Source of the DNA: Agrobacterium vaccinii | Lineage (GTDB): Bacteria; Pseudomonadota; Alphaproteobacteria; Rhizobiales; Rhizobiaceae | Direction: 5' to 3' | DNA length: 64,000 nt | Assembly: GCF_021310995.1 (NCBI RefSeq) | Contig: NZ_CP054150.1 | Span: 2,108,001-2,172,000 of the forward strand | Shown: in pieces, positions 27,897 through 37,213 of the stretch | Layout: each line of letters begins with the position of its first letter | How positions within the stretch are numbered: position 1 is the stretch's first letter | The notes under the pieces: generated by a model | Told to the model about the DNA's origin: nothing | Databases searched by the model: none | What the model saw: the letters and a program-made list of their open reading frames with translations, nothing else | Made by a program: the position numbers and the translations under genes

Positions 27897-30326
27897 GTGC
27901 GGCAAAGGGTTTACAGGGCAAAGGGACGACAGTTGCTACAGATGACTCATTCCGTCGAAAGTCGCTTCATCGCGATCGTATCAGGCACCGTTCTGGCGCT
28001 GATCGTTCCGCTCTTCACGATCCTGTTGATGCTGTCCCACCATGAGTCCGTCGCCAATCAGAAAGACCGTCTGGAAATCCTGCTCGTCGCCAACTCGCAG
28101 GCGCTCGGGCGCCCGCTATGGGACCTCGATGACGACAGCATCAACCAGATCACCGGAACGCTGGTGACGGACCCCGCCGTCTACATGGTGAAAGTGCGTG
28201 ATACGCTTGGCCATCTCGACATCACCCAGACCGCAGGCAGCACCTTTTCCACCGATACGTCCTCGATCACGCGCGACATCACCTACAAGAACCTCGACGG
28301 AGAAACGAAGGTCGGCAGCATCACCGTCTTTTTCCAGAATGTCGGCCTTTTGACCTCGCTCAGCAATCTCGAACTCGCCTTCATTTCCATCTTCATCCTG
28401 GCGATCCTCACCATTTTCGCGACCGCCATCATTGGCAACCGATTGATGGTGATGAAGCCTCTGTTGCGCCTTACGGCGGCCATCGAGGCCACCCGGCGGC
28501 TGGGCGCTCGTCACCATGTGGACTGGCGCTCCAAGGACGAAATGGGGCGGCTGGCGCAGAGCTTCAATGAAATGCAAATCCAACTAGATCGCGAAGAGCA
28601 GGAAATCAAGAAAGCGCATCTGCGCACAACCGAAATCTACAATCGCACCCCTGCCATGCTGTTTTCGCTGGACCCGGCAGACCGGATTTCCGCCGTGAGC
28701 GATTACTGGGTGGAAGCAACCGGATACCAGCGTGCAGACGTTCTGGGCCGCAGCTTCGCAGACCTCATCGTGCCCGAGGATCGCGCCCGTTTCGTGCTGC
28801 GCAAACACCACGAACCCACGGCTGATTCTGCAGCAGGAAGTTCCGAACTGACCCTCCACTTCCAATGCGGTGATGGCCGCTTCATGGATGTGCTGATTGC
28901 AGAAAAGACCCTGGACCTCGGCGATGGCTATTATCGTTCCGAGGGTTTGAGCGTCATGACCGACGTGACGGAACTGCGCCGTTCCGAGCAACGGAACCGC
29001 CTGCAAGCCATCTCGGACCACCTGACCGGCCTGTTCAACCGCCAGGGCTTCGAGGCCATTCTGGACGAAAAAATCATCGAGGCCGACGAAAACGGCACCG
29101 AGCTTGCGTGTCTGTTCGTCGATCTCGACCGCTTCAAAATCATCAACGACAATCTGGGCCATGCTGCAGGCGACGCTGTTCTCAAGACCTTCGTGGAACG
29201 GCTCAAGCTGCTGCTGACGCCGCTCGATAGCGCATCGCGGCTGGGCGGAGACGAGTTCGCCATTTTGCTGGCGGGCCCGAATACCGACATCCGCGCCACC
29301 CGCATCTGCGATCAGATTTGCGCCATCTTCGACACGCCATTCGATGCTGCCGGACACAGCGTCCGGCTGAGCGCCAGTATCGGTCTGGCGCTCTATCCCA
29401 CCCACGCAAAGACGGCTGCGGAGCTCCTGCAAAACTCCGACATGGCCATGTACAGCAGAAAGCGCGCGGGCAAGAACGGCGCGCAGATGTTCGACCCTGC
29501 CATCATGAACGAGGCGCGCGAGCGCGCGGAGATCGAGCAGGACATAGAGCAGGCACTGGAAGGCAACTGGCTAGAAGCGCATTTCCAGCCGATCCGCAAT
29601 CTGACCAACGGCGAAACGGTGGGCTTCGAGGCACTGATGCGGCTCAACCATCCGCGCAAGGGCATCCTGCCGCCCGCCGCCATCATCGGCGTAGCAGAAG
29701 AAAATGGCACGATCCGCCGCATCGGTAACGCCATTCTGGATCATTCCATCCGCAATCTTGCAGCCCTTTCAAAGCTTCCGGGTCTGGAAAAAGCCTATGT
29801 CGCGGTCAATTTCTCCGCGCTGCAATTCGAACCCGGCCTGCCCACCCGCATTGCCGGCCTTCTATACCGCCACGGCATCGTGCCTGGCCGGTTGGTGGTA
29901 GAAATTACCGAAGCCGTGCTGATGCATGACGATCCGCAAATTCGTGCCGTGCTGAGTGCCATTCGCGAGTTGGGATGCCGCATCGCGCTCGACGATTTCG
30001 GCACCGGCTATTCCTCGCTGAGCTACCTCAATCGCTTCCCGATCGATATCGTCAAGATCGACCAGTCCTTCACGCGCTCCATTCGCGACGACGTGGCCGA
30101 GATCAGCCACAGAAGCCGGATGCTGGTCGAGGGCATCAGCGCCATCTCGCACAAAATGAACTGCATCGTCATCGCCGAGGGGATCGAGACACGGGAGCAG
30201 GAGGCAATGTTGAAGGAAATCGGCGTTGATTGCGGACAAGGCTATCTGTTTGCAAAACCGCAGCCGATCAGTGCCTATATGGCAGCCTTCGACAAGCAGG
30301 ACGTAAGGATGAAAGTCGGGACCTAA
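27897..30326 (+). CDS. HAMP-PAS-GGDEF-EAL membrane receptor
   Basis: About 809 residues. TM1 is near 27-50, a periplasmic segment runs from 50 to 160 and TM2 from 162 to 188. HAMP follows (190-245), then PAS (250-370, with AVSDYWVEATGYQRADVLG), GGDEF (375-540, motif RLGGDEFAIL, no RxxD inhibition site) and EAL (555-800). The EAL residues are complete: FEALMRL, VVEITEA, LDDFGTGYSS, VKIDQSF and IAEGIET. The periplasmic part suggests an external signal. The gene for a solitary periplasmic binding protein starts 25 bases downstream. The start is uncertain: GTG 27897 (GGGGAA upstream), TTG 27933 (AAGGGA upstream) or ATG 27942. Confidence 0.92.
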   Translation: MRQRVYRAKGRQLLQMTHSVESRFIAIVSGTVLALIVPLFTILLMLSHHESVANQKDRLEILLVANSQALGRPLWDLDDDSINQITGTLVTDPAVYMVKVRDTLGHLDITQTAGSTFSTDTSSITRDITYKNLDGETKVGSITVFFQNVGLLTSLSNLELAFISIFILAILTIFATAIIGNRLMVMKPLLRLTAAIEATRRLGARHHVDWRSKDEMGRLAQSFNEMQIQLDREEQEIKKAHLRTTEIYNRTPAMLFSLDPADRISAVSDYWVEATGYQRADVLGRSFADLIVPEDRARFVLRKHHEPTADSAAGSSELTLHFQCGDGRFMDVLIAEKTLDLGDGYYRSEGLSVMTDVTELRRSEQRNRLQAISDHLTGLFNRQGFEAILDEKIIEADENGTELACLFVDLDRFKIINDNLGHAAGDAVLKTFVERLKLLLTPLDSASRLGGDEFAILLAGPNTDIRATRICDQICAIFDTPFDAAGHSVRLSASIGLALYPTHAKTAAELLQNSDMAMYSRKRAGKNGAQMFDPAIMNEARERAEIEQDIEQALEGNWLEAHFQPIRNLTNGETVGFEALMRLNHPRKGILPPAAIIGVAEENGTIRRIGNAILDHSIRNLAALSKLPGLEKAYVAVNFSALQFEPGLPTRIAGLLYRHGIVPGRLVVEITEAVLMHDDPQIRAVLSAIRELGCRIALDDFGTGYSSLSYLNRFPIDIVKIDQSFTRSIRDDVAEISHRSRMLVEGISAISHKMNCIVIAEGIETREQEAMLKEIGVDCGQGYLFAKPQPISAYMAAFDKQDVRMKVGT

Positions 30327-30351
30327 CATCATCGGGGAGGATGAGGGGGCG

Positions 30352-31068
30352 ATGTGGCGAATTCTTTTGGCGTTGATGACACTAGCCATGCCCATTTCGG
30401 CATCGGCAGAAACGCTCTACATTTCAACGGAAGAATATCCGCCGTACAACGTACGGGACGGAGACGGGCACCCAACTGGCGTCTACATGGACCAGTTGAA
30501 GATCATCTTCGAGCGCACCGGCATCCAGTATGAGGCCAGTGTGCTGCCTTGGGCGCGCGCACTGGCGCTGGCCAAAACCGAGCCCATGCACTGCGTTGTA
30601 GCCGCGGCCCGCACACCGGAGCGTGAAAACCAGTTCAAATGGGTCTCCCCCATCCACACCGACCGCAATGTCCTCGTGGCAGTGAGCGGCAGGAATTTGA
30701 ACATCAAGACGCTGGATGACGCCAAGGCCTACACCGTCGGCACGCAACGCACCGACTATACTGAGTCCCTCCTCAAATCGCTGGGGTTTCCCAGAGTCGA
30801 TCTCAGCGCCGATTTCGACACGACGCTGCTGAAACTGGTCGCGGGCCGCATCGACCTGATGCCGATGTCTGAAAGTGCGCTCAGAAAACTATCGCCCACT
30901 GCATTTTCGGAAACCGTGCTTTTGACCCAGCAGAGCCTCGGCATGGCCTGCAACCAGCTTGTGCCGAAAGAGTTGATCGACAAAATGCAGGCCGCGCTCG
31001 ACGCCATCATTGCAGACGGCACCCAGCGTCGTATCTACGAAAAACATGGCCTTGTGACCCGCCCATAG
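30352..31068 (+). CDS. Orphan periplasmic solute-binding protein (family 3 type)
   Basis: 238 residues. A signal peptide (WRILLALMTLAMPISASA, cut after about residue 19) precedes a type-3 amino-acid-like binding fold: LYISTEEYPPYNV, GVYMDQLKIIFERTG, then a second lobe with AYTVGTQRTDYTESLLKSLG and GRIDLMPMSESALRK. No permease or ATPase gene is near. It follows the GGDEF-EAL receptor by 25 bases on the same strand. It starts with GAGGGGGCG before the ATG. I infer that it delivers a ligand to that receptor rather than to a transporter. The ligand is unknown. Confidence 0.85.
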   Translation: MWRILLALMTLAMPISASAETLYISTEEYPPYNVRDGDGHPTGVYMDQLKIIFERTGIQYEASVLPWARALALAKTEPMHCVVAAARTPERENQFKWVSPIHTDRNVLVAVSGRNLNIKTLDDAKAYTVGTQRTDYTESLLKSLGFPRVDLSADFDTTLLKLVAGRIDLMPMSESALRKLSPTAFSETVLLTQQSLGMACNQLVPKELIDKMQAALDAIIADGTQRRIYEKHGLVTRP

Positions 31069-31154
31069 GGGATCAATATAGACAAAACCGTTGACACCTG
31101 CCCTTTTTTTCGGTGGTGAAGGGCAAGTGTAAAATCAACCGAGCGGACACGCCC

Positions 31155-31865
31155 ATGATCATCATTGCAGGCCTCGGCAATCCCGGCACGCAATATACAG
31201 GCAATCGACACAACATCGGCTTCATGGCCGTCGATGCCCTGCAACGCCTGCCATCCTTTTCGCCATGGTCGAAGAAGTTCAAGTCCGAGATATCAGAAGG
31301 CGAGATCGCGGGCGAAAAAGTCCTGTTGATGAAACCTCTGACATTCATGAACCTGTCGGGCGAATCCATCGGTGAGGCCGCGCGCTTCTACAAGGTGAAG
31401 ACGGGCGACGTCATCGCCATTCATGATGAGCTGGATCTGGTAGCCGGTCGCGCCCGCATCAAGATCGGCGGCGGTCACGGCGGCCACAATGGCCTGAAAT
31501 CCATCGACGCCCATTGCGGCAAAGACTACCGCCGCCTTCGCCTCGGGATCGGCCACCCCGGCGACAAGGAACGGGTGCAAGGCCACGTGCTGGGTGACTT
31601 CGCCAAGAGCGACAAGGTCTGGCTGGAGCCGCTTCTGGACGCCATCGCCGACAATGCCGAAATGCTAGTCAAGGGCGAGGATTCGCAGCTGATGAACAAG
31701 CTGGCGCTTGCCGTCGGCGTCAAATCCGAAGAAAAGAAAGAAACAGCAAAGCCTGCTGCCAAATCGCACATTCATCAGGCCCGCAATTCCGCTCAGCCTA
31801 AGAAGCTGCCGGAGACCGGACCGATGGCGGAGATGCTGAAACGGATGTTCGGCAAGAAGGACTAA
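31155..31865 (+). CDS. pth: Peptidyl-tRNA hydrolase
   Basis: 236 residues. It cleaves peptidyl-tRNA dropped by the ribosome so the tRNA can be reused. Family marks are [18 protein letters not shown] (with the catalytic His), [28 protein letters not shown] and [12 protein letters not shown]. The core ends near residue 190. The extra 45 residues are Lys/Pro-rich and basic, as in other rhizobial enzymes. I chose the ATG at 31155, where the conserved N-terminus begins. It is separated from rplY by the receptor/binding-protein pair. Confidence 0.96.
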   Translation: MIIIAGLGNPGTQYTGNRHNIGFMAVDALQRLPSFSPWSKKFKSEISEGEIAGEKVLLMKPLTFMNLSGESIGEAARFYKVKTGDVIAIHDELDLVAGRARIKIGGGHGGHNGLKSIDAHCGKDYRRLRLGIGHPGDKERVQGHVLGDFAKSDKVWLEPLLDAIADNAEMLVKGEDSQLMNKLALAVGVKSEEKKETAKPAAKSHIHQARNSAQPKKLPETGPMAEMLKRMFGKKD

Positions 31866-31959
31866 TTCGACATCTGTTCAAAACGGTCGCCTTGAACTTG
31901 CCGAATATACAACCCAAGACCGATTCGATTATCCCGTTTTATTGATGTGAGGAATGTCG

Positions 31960-32484
31960 ATGCCCGGTTTAAAAACAGTCTCCTACCGGCTGACGGCAGA
32001 GGAATTTGCCAAGGGAACGGATCACTTCAGGCGCCAAGGAAAGAAGAATTACCTGATATCTTTTCTGTTCTTTCTCGCAGTGATTGCTTTTGTAAACTGG
32101 CAATCCCATCCTTCAACGGTTTTTGACCTTGTCATCACGAACCTGACAATCATTCCTTCCATTATTATTGCGTTATATATTCTCAATCGTCTCGGCAAAA
32201 AGAAGACGATAAAAAACGTCCGAAACTCTCCCTTTGGAAATCTTGATCTCACGACCGAATGGAACGACGACGCCTTGAGCATTCGCCATTCAAACGGATT
32301 TCAGAGATATGAATGGATAAACTTTCGGGGCTGGAGCGAGGATCAAACCATGATCACCCTCTTCTACGGACCCAATCTCTACATTCCTCTGCCCAAACGC
32401 ACATTCGATGATGGACAAGAATCCGACCTGAAGGCGCAGCTCCAAAGCTCAGGATTACAAGAAATCAGGCTGATGCCATTTTGA
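31960..32484 (+). CDS. Membrane protein with a YcxB-like C-terminal domain
   Basis: 174 residues. Two membrane helices (about 28-48 and 55-80) are followed by a soluble C-terminal half of about 85 residues: LDLTTEWNDDALSIRHSNG, YEWINFRGWSEDQTMITLFYG and LYIPLPKRTF. This layout fits YcxB-like proteins of unknown function. The ATG at 31960 has TGAGGA at good spacing. An ATG six bases earlier sits too close to it. Its base composition is lower in GC than its neighbours, suggesting later acquisition. Confidence 0.65.
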   Translation: MPGLKTVSYRLTAEEFAKGTDHFRRQGKKNYLISFLFFLAVIAFVNWQSHPSTVFDLVITNLTIIPSIIIALYILNRLGKKKTIKNVRNSPFGNLDLTTEWNDDALSIRHSNGFQRYEWINFRGWSEDQTMITLFYGPNLYIPLPKRTFDDGQESDLKAQLQSSGLQEIRLMPF

Positions 32485-32623
32485 CGTCACCGTAGGCGAT
32501 GTCTGATGGCAGATACGCTGCCTGACATACTTGAAACTTCCCGTCCCGACACCATTTGCCTGACATGATCAAAACCGAAACACGTCCAGCCAGAGATGCA
32601 AAGCCAGTGCGGACTCCACAAAG

Positions 32624-33250
32624 ATGAGTTCCGGCATGCAACACGAAACCATGGCGGAAGCGTTGAGCCGCCTGCCCGACGAAATGCCTGAAAAGGTTAC
32701 GCTGGCAGGCCTGCTGGACAAGCTTGGAGACAAGGCCATGGCCTTCGTCCTGCTGGTCTTTGCCATTCCCGCCATCGTCCCGACGCCTGGCATTCCCGCA
32801 GGCATGATCTTTGGAACGGCGCTGGCCATCCTGTCGCTTCAGATCATGTTCGGCTCACGAAAGCTGGTGCTGCCCGGTTTTCTCGGTCGCCTTTCCGTTT
32901 CTCGCTCGATCATCGAACTTACGGCCAAGAAGGCGGCGCCACGACTGGCGAAGCTGGAAAAACTATTGCGACCGCGCGGTCATGTTCTGGCTGAACATCT
33001 TGGCCCGGTCAGCATCGGCATCGTCATTTTTCTGATGGCGGTGCTCATCGCCTTGCCTATTCCTTTCGGCAACATGCTTCCGGGCCTCGCCGTTCTGGCG
33101 ATTGCGCTGGGATTGGCGCAGAAGGATGACATGGCCGTGTTGACGGGACTGGCTCTCGCCATTCTCTCCGTCATCACCAGCGGCGCCATCCTCTACGGCG
33201 GATGGGCGCTGATTTCCGGCTGGTTGGGCTTTGACCAAACTGCCGTCTAA
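32624..33250 (+). CDS. ExoD-family membrane protein
   Basis: 208 residues matching the ExoD family: MAEALSRLPDEMPEKVTLAGLLDKLGDKA at the start (soluble), then four or five hydrophobic segments with the conserved AIPAIVPTPGIPAGMIFG and LPIPFGNMLPGLAVLAIALGLAQKDD. ExoD was described in Sinorhizobium as affecting exopolysaccharide and alkaline tolerance. Its molecular role is unknown. It starts at an ATG at 32624 without a strong ribosome binding site. The ATG at 32636 is an alternative. Confidence 0.82.
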   Translation: MSSGMQHETMAEALSRLPDEMPEKVTLAGLLDKLGDKAMAFVLLVFAIPAIVPTPGIPAGMIFGTALAILSLQIMFGSRKLVLPGFLGRLSVSRSIIELTAKKAAPRLAKLEKLLRPRGHVLAEHLGPVSIGIVIFLMAVLIALPIPFGNMLPGLAVLAIALGLAQKDDMAVLTGLALAILSVITSGAILYGGWALISGWLGFDQTAV

Positions 33251-33364
33251 GCGACGTCTTTTGCGGGAATCCTCGGCGTTTGCGGCAACAAGGCTTGACC
33301 TTGCCGTGCCCATTCCGCAAAAGGCTCGCTAACGGATTTCTTAAAATAGAGACAGGTTCAAGCC

Positions 33365-34468
33365 ATGGGCTTTAAATGCGGTATCGTCGGTCTGCCCAAT
33401 GTCGGCAAGTCCACACTTTTCAACGCGCTGACGAAGACGGCAGCGGCACAGGCGGCGAACTACCCGTTCTGCACCATCGAGCCTAACACGGGCGAAGTGG
33501 CCGTGCCGGATGCGCGCATGAAGATTCTGGCTGATATCGCCGGCTCTAAGGAAATCATCCCGACCCGCATTTCCTTCGTGGACATTGCAGGTCTGGTACG
33601 TGGCGCGTCTAAGGGCGAAGGTCTGGGTAACAAGTTTCTGGCAAACATCCGCGAAGTGGACGCTGTCGTCCACGTTCTGCGCTGCTTCGAAGACGATGAC
33701 ATTACCCACGTTGAAGGCCGTATCAACCCGGTCGGCGATGCAGATACCATCGAAACCGAGCTGATGCTGGCCGACCTCGAAAGCCTTGAGCGCCGGGTGG
33801 AACAGACCCGCAAGCGCGCCTCGTCCAAGGACAAGGACTCGTTGACCCAGCTCCCGGTCATGGAAGCCGTCATCAAGCTGCTTCATGACGGCAAGCCTGC
33901 CCGCCTGCTGCTGAAGACACTCGCTGCCGATGAAATCGAGGTTCTGAAGGGCCTCAACCTTCTGACCTCGCACCCTGTGCTCTATGTTTGCAACGTGGCA
34001 GAGGCCGATGCGGTCGATGGCAACGAGCACACCAAGGCCGTGACCGAGATGGCAAAGGCGCAGGGCGCGGAATGCGTCATCATTTCCGCCGCTATCGAAT
34101 CCGAGGTTGCGCAGCTTCCCGAAGACGAATCGAAGGAATTCCTGTCCGCTCTCGGTCTGGAAGAAGCCGGTCTCGACCGCCTGATCCGCGCAGGCTACCA
34201 CCTGCTCGATCTCATCACCTACTTCACCGTGGGCCCCAAGGAATGCCGCGCCTGGACAATCGAGCGTGGCACCAAGGCACCGGGCGCTGCTGGTGTCATC
34301 CACACCGATTTCGAACGCGGCTTCATCCGCGCCTTCACCATCGCCTATGACGACTACGTTGCTTTCAAGGGCGAAGTGGGCGCCAAGGAAGTCGGCAAGG
34401 GCCGTGACGAAGGCAAGGAATATGTCGTCAACGATGGCGACGTGATCCACTTCCGCTTCAACACCTGA
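33365..34468 (+). CDS. ychF: Ribosome-associated GTPase/ATPase YchF (Obg family)
   Basis: 367 residues. The P-loop is GLPNVGKSTLFNAL, switch regions include PTRISFVDIAGLV, and the specificity loop has NVAEAD in place of the usual NKxD, so ATP is preferred. A coiled-coil insertion (about 125-200) and a C-terminal TGS domain (from about 280: FTVGPKECRAWTI ... EGKEYVVNDGDVIHFRFN) complete the family's order. YchF/Ola1 binds ribosomes and affects stress responses. A hairpin terminator follows. Confidence 0.95.
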   Translation: MGFKCGIVGLPNVGKSTLFNALTKTAAAQAANYPFCTIEPNTGEVAVPDARMKILADIAGSKEIIPTRISFVDIAGLVRGASKGEGLGNKFLANIREVDAVVHVLRCFEDDDITHVEGRINPVGDADTIETELMLADLESLERRVEQTRKRASSKDKDSLTQLPVMEAVIKLLHDGKPARLLLKTLAADEIEVLKGLNLLTSHPVLYVCNVAEADAVDGNEHTKAVTEMAKAQGAECVIISAAIESEVAQLPEDESKEFLSALGLEEAGLDRLIRAGYHLLDLITYFTVGPKECRAWTIERGTKAPGAAGVIHTDFERGFIRAFTIAYDDYVAFKGEVGAKEVGKGRDEGKEYVVNDGDVIHFRFNT

Positions 34469-34489
34469 TCCTGCATCACAGAGAAAACC

Positions 34490-34514
34490 GGCCCGCGCCC
34501 GTCGCGGGCCGTTT
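34490..34514 (+). terminator. Hairpin terminator after ychF
   Basis: GGCCCGCG, CCCGT loop, CGCGGGCC, then GTTTGC. A perfect eight-base GC stem, with a weak T tract, 22 bases after the stop. Confidence 0.65.
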
Positions 34515-34624
34515 GCATTTCAGATCACGACAGTTTCCAAGACCAGCATAGATTTGACCTTTACGTAAAAGACGAAGTTACGCTAGGCTGATGAAACGCA
34601 TGCCAGCGAAGGAGGAGTTCGCCA

Positions 34625-35083
34625 GTGAAATATACGTTTGAGGATTTCACGCCGGGACGGAGCTTTCCGCTGGGCCCGAAGGTCGTCACCGCGAACGAAA
34701 TCATTGAATTTGCGTTGGAATTCGACCCTCAACCGATGCATCTCTCGGAAGAAGCGGGCAAAGCCAGCATTCTGGGCGGCTTGGCGGCGTCTGGCTGGCA
34801 CACCTGCGGGATGTTGATGCGCATGACAGTCGATAGCTACATCAACAACTCCACCTCGCAGGCAGGACTTGGCATCGATTTCGTTGAGTGGAAAAAACCG
34901 GTTCTGGCGGGCGATACGCTGAGCGGCACATCGACGGTGATGGACCAGCGCCGCTCTACCTCGCGGCCCGACATGGGCGTCATAAAGCTGCGGCACGAGT
35001 TGCAGAACCAGCGCGGGGAGACGGTGTGCGTCGTCGAACTCAACGCCATGCTCTCCACAGCCTCGGAGAAAGCGACATCATGA
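34625..35083 (+). CDS. MaoC-like hydratase, first of a tandem pair
   Basis: 152 residues of the hotdog-fold MaoC/R-hydratase family. These proteins hydrate enoyl-CoA or related thioesters. The catalytic Asp-His pair sits in FDPQPMH (residues about 36-42), followed by GLAASGWHTCGMLMRM and the FVEWKKPVLAGDTLSG segment. The start is a GTG at 34625 behind a near-perfect AAGGAGGAG. It overlaps the second gene by ATGA, so the two are translated together and may form a heteromer. Substrate unknown. Confidence 0.85.
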   Translation: MKYTFEDFTPGRSFPLGPKVVTANEIIEFALEFDPQPMHLSEEAGKASILGGLAASGWHTCGMLMRMTVDSYINNSTSQAGLGIDFVEWKKPVLAGDTLSGTSTVMDQRRSTSRPDMGVIKLRHELQNQRGETVCVVELNAMLSTASEKATS

Positions 35084-35547
35084 AGTTCATCGACCTCTAT
35101 CCGGCAGATGTCAAACTCGAGCTTGGCACCGTCCATTTTTCGGCTGAATCCATCATCCGCTACGCTGAAAAATTCGACCCGCAGCCATTTCATCTCGATG
35201 CGGACGCGGCCAAAAACTCGGTATTCGAAGGGCTCTGCGCCTCTGGCTGGCAAACCAGCGCCTCATGGATGAAGTGCTTCCTGGCCTACTGGTCTAAAGA
35301 AGTCAGACGGCTAACGTCCGACGGCATAGAGCCACCGAAGCTCGGCCCCTCACCCGGCTTTCGCAATCTGAAATGGCTGCGCCCGGTCTATGCGGGCGAC
35401 GACATCACCTATTACGCAACCATGATTGCGTCCCGCCCCCTCGCCTCCCGTCCCGGCACCCACCTCAACACCACGCTGAACGAAGGCGTAAACCAGCACG
35501 GCGAAACCGTTGTGTGGTTTGAGAGCAACGTGCTGGAGTTTGATTGA
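35080..35547 (+). CDS. MaoC-like hydratase, second of a tandem pair
   Basis: 155 residues, clearly a paralogue of its upstream neighbour. It has the same FDPQPFH catalytic motif, GLCASGWQTSASWMK and LKWLRPVYAGDDITYYA. It starts inside the stop of the first gene (ATGA at 35080-35083). A heterodimeric or hetero-oligomeric hydratase made of two single-domain subunits is plausible. The frame open from 34888 is antiphase noise in the first gene. Confidence 0.85.
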   Translation: MKFIDLYPADVKLELGTVHFSAESIIRYAEKFDPQPFHLDADAAKNSVFEGLCASGWQTSASWMKCFLAYWSKEVRRLTSDGIEPPKLGPSPGFRNLKWLRPVYAGDDITYYATMIASRPLASRPGTHLNTTLNEGVNQHGETVVWFESNVLEFD

Positions 35548-35583
35548 GGCTCCCGGATCGTTTCCGGCAGCCTCTCTGGTAGG

Positions 35584-36126
35584 TCAGTGCCCGGAAAACT
35601 CCACCAGCGTGCGGACTTCGACACCGAGGTCCTCAAGCTTCTTTCGGCCACCAAGGTCCGGCAGGTCGATGACGAAGCAGGCTGAGACGATCTCGGCCCC
35701 CATCTGACGCAACAGTTTGACGGCACCTTCTGCCGTTCCGCCCGTTGCAATCAGATCGTCCACGAGAATGACCTTTTCGCCCGGCTGGACCGCGTCGACA
35801 TGCATTTCCATCTCATCGACACCGTATTCGAGGCTATAGGCAACGCGCACCGTGGTATGCGGCAGCTTGCCCTTCTTGCGGATCGGCACGAACCCGGCTG
35901 AAAGCTGGTGGGCAACAGCACCGCCCAGAATAAAGCCGCGCGCTTCCATCCCCGCAATCTTGTCGATCTTCGTTCCGGCATAGGGCTGAACCAGTTCATC
36001 CACCGCGCGGCGAAAGGCACGCGGATTGCCAAGAAGCGTCGTGATATCGCGAAAAATGATGCCCGGCTTCGGATAGTCGGGAATGGAACGAATGGCGGCA
36101 GAAAGCTCCGAAGCGATAACGGTCAT
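35584..36126 (-). CDS. apt: Adenine phosphoribosyltransferase
   Basis: 180 residues. It joins adenine to PRPP to give AMP in purine salvage. Marks are [19 protein letters not shown] at the start, [15 protein letters not shown], and the PRPP-binding loop [17 protein letters not shown]. The length matches the family. It is on the minus strand downstream of petABC but separated from it by a terminator, and it converges with the MaoC pair. Confidence 0.96.
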   Translation of the reverse strand: MTVIASELSAAIRSIPDYPKPGIIFRDITTLLGNPRAFRRAVDELVQPYAGTKIDKIAGMEARGFILGGAVAHQLSAGFVPIRKKGKLPHTTVRVAYSLEYGVDEMEMHVDAVQPGEKVILVDDLIATGGTAEGAVKLLRQMGAEIVSACFVIDLPDLGGRKKLEDLGVEVRTLVEFSGH

Positions 36127-36247
36127 GATATTTCCGATGTATATGAATGGATGGATCGTCAGAGGACCTTATCAACTCGGTCGCGGCTGACCAATAGGAA
36201 ATACGTCTTCGATCCGATTGGATCATCAGGCAGTTACGCCAGGACAC

Positions 36248-36278
36248 AAAAAAGCCCTCGCGGAAAACCACGAGGGCT
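36248..36278 (-). terminator. Intrinsic terminator of petABC
   Basis: On the minus strand: AGCCCTCGTGG ... CCGCGAGGGCT followed by TTTTT. The eight-base stem with short loop is 25 bases after the petC stop. Confidence 0.88.
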
Positions 36279-36303
36279 GATCGTAAACAAGTGTCTCGAA
36301 TCG

Positions 36304-37191
36304 TCAGTGTTCCTTGCGGGAGTAGACCGACTTCTTGGTGAGATAGACCAGTGCCGTGAAGATCATCAGGAAGATGATGACCATGAAGCCGGTGCGCTTG
36401 CGCTGTTCCAGATGCGGCTCTGCGGCCCACATGAGGAATGCGGAAACGTCCTGCGAATACTGGTCCAGCGTCTGCGGGGTGCCATCGTCGTAGGTCACCT
36501 GATCGTTGCTGATCGGTGGTGCCATCTTGAGGGCGATCGCACTGCCGAAATACGGATTATAGTGCGTACCTTCGGCGACTTCGATACCGGCTGGCGCATC
36601 CTGATAGCCGGTCAGCAGGGCGTGGATGTAGTCTGGTCCACCTTCCTGATAACCGCCGACAACAGGGATCATGTCGATGAGGAACTGCGGGAAACCACGC
36701 TCGACGCCGCGTGCCTTGGCCAGCAACGACATGTCAGGTGGTGCCGCGCCGCCGTTGGAGGCCGCAGCCGCTTCCTTGTTCGGATAAGGCGACGGGAAGT
36801 GATCCGATGGGACGGCCTTGCGGGTGAACATCTCACCGTCCGCATTGGGGCCGTCCTGCACTTCGTATTCGGCAGCGAAGGCTTTGACCTGATCTTCCGA
36901 ATAGCCGAGATCTTCCAGCGTGCGGAAGGACACCAGGCTCATGGCATGGCAGGCGGAACAGACTTCCTTGTAGACTTTCAGGCCGCGCTGAAGCTGGCCC
37001 TTGTCATACTTGCCGAACGGTCCGGCGAAAGACCATTTTTCTTCCTGCGGTTTCAGGATCGGGAAGTGCCCGCCTGCAATCGCATGTTCGGTCTGTGCCT
37101 TGAGATCATGGCCTTCTTCTGCGGCGGAAACCGCAGAACCAAACCCGCCAAGTGCAGCGATAAGCGCGATGCTCGTTACAAGCTTTTTCAT
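36304..37191 (-). CDS. petC: Cytochrome c1 of the bc1 complex
   Basis: 295 residues. A signal peptide (KKLVTSIALIAALGGFG, cut near AVSA|AE) precedes the heme-binding domain. CSACH binds heme c, and the axial Met is in IALKMAPP. One C-terminal membrane helix (TGFMVIIFLMIFTALVYL) anchors it, with the haem domain in the periplasm. It passes electrons from the Rieske centre to cytochrome c. I chose the ATG at 37191, 22 bases after petB. The frame is open into petB but out of register with it. Confidence 0.96.
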   Translation of the reverse strand: MKKLVTSIALIAALGGFGSAVSAAEEGHDLKAQTEHAIAGGHFPILKPQEEKWSFAGPFGKYDKGQLQRGLKVYKEVCSACHAMSLVSFRTLEDLGYSEDQVKAFAAEYEVQDGPNADGEMFTRKAVPSDHFPSPYPNKEAAAASNGGAAPPDMSLLAKARGVERGFPQFLIDMIPVVGGYQEGGPDYIHALLTGYQDAPAGIEVAEGTHYNPYFGSAIALKMAPPISNDQVTYDDGTPQTLDQYSQDVSAFLMWAAEPHLEQRKRTGFMVIIFLMIFTALVYLTKKSVYSRKEH

Positions 37192-37213
37192 TGTAATCGT
37201 CCTTCTCTCGCGC

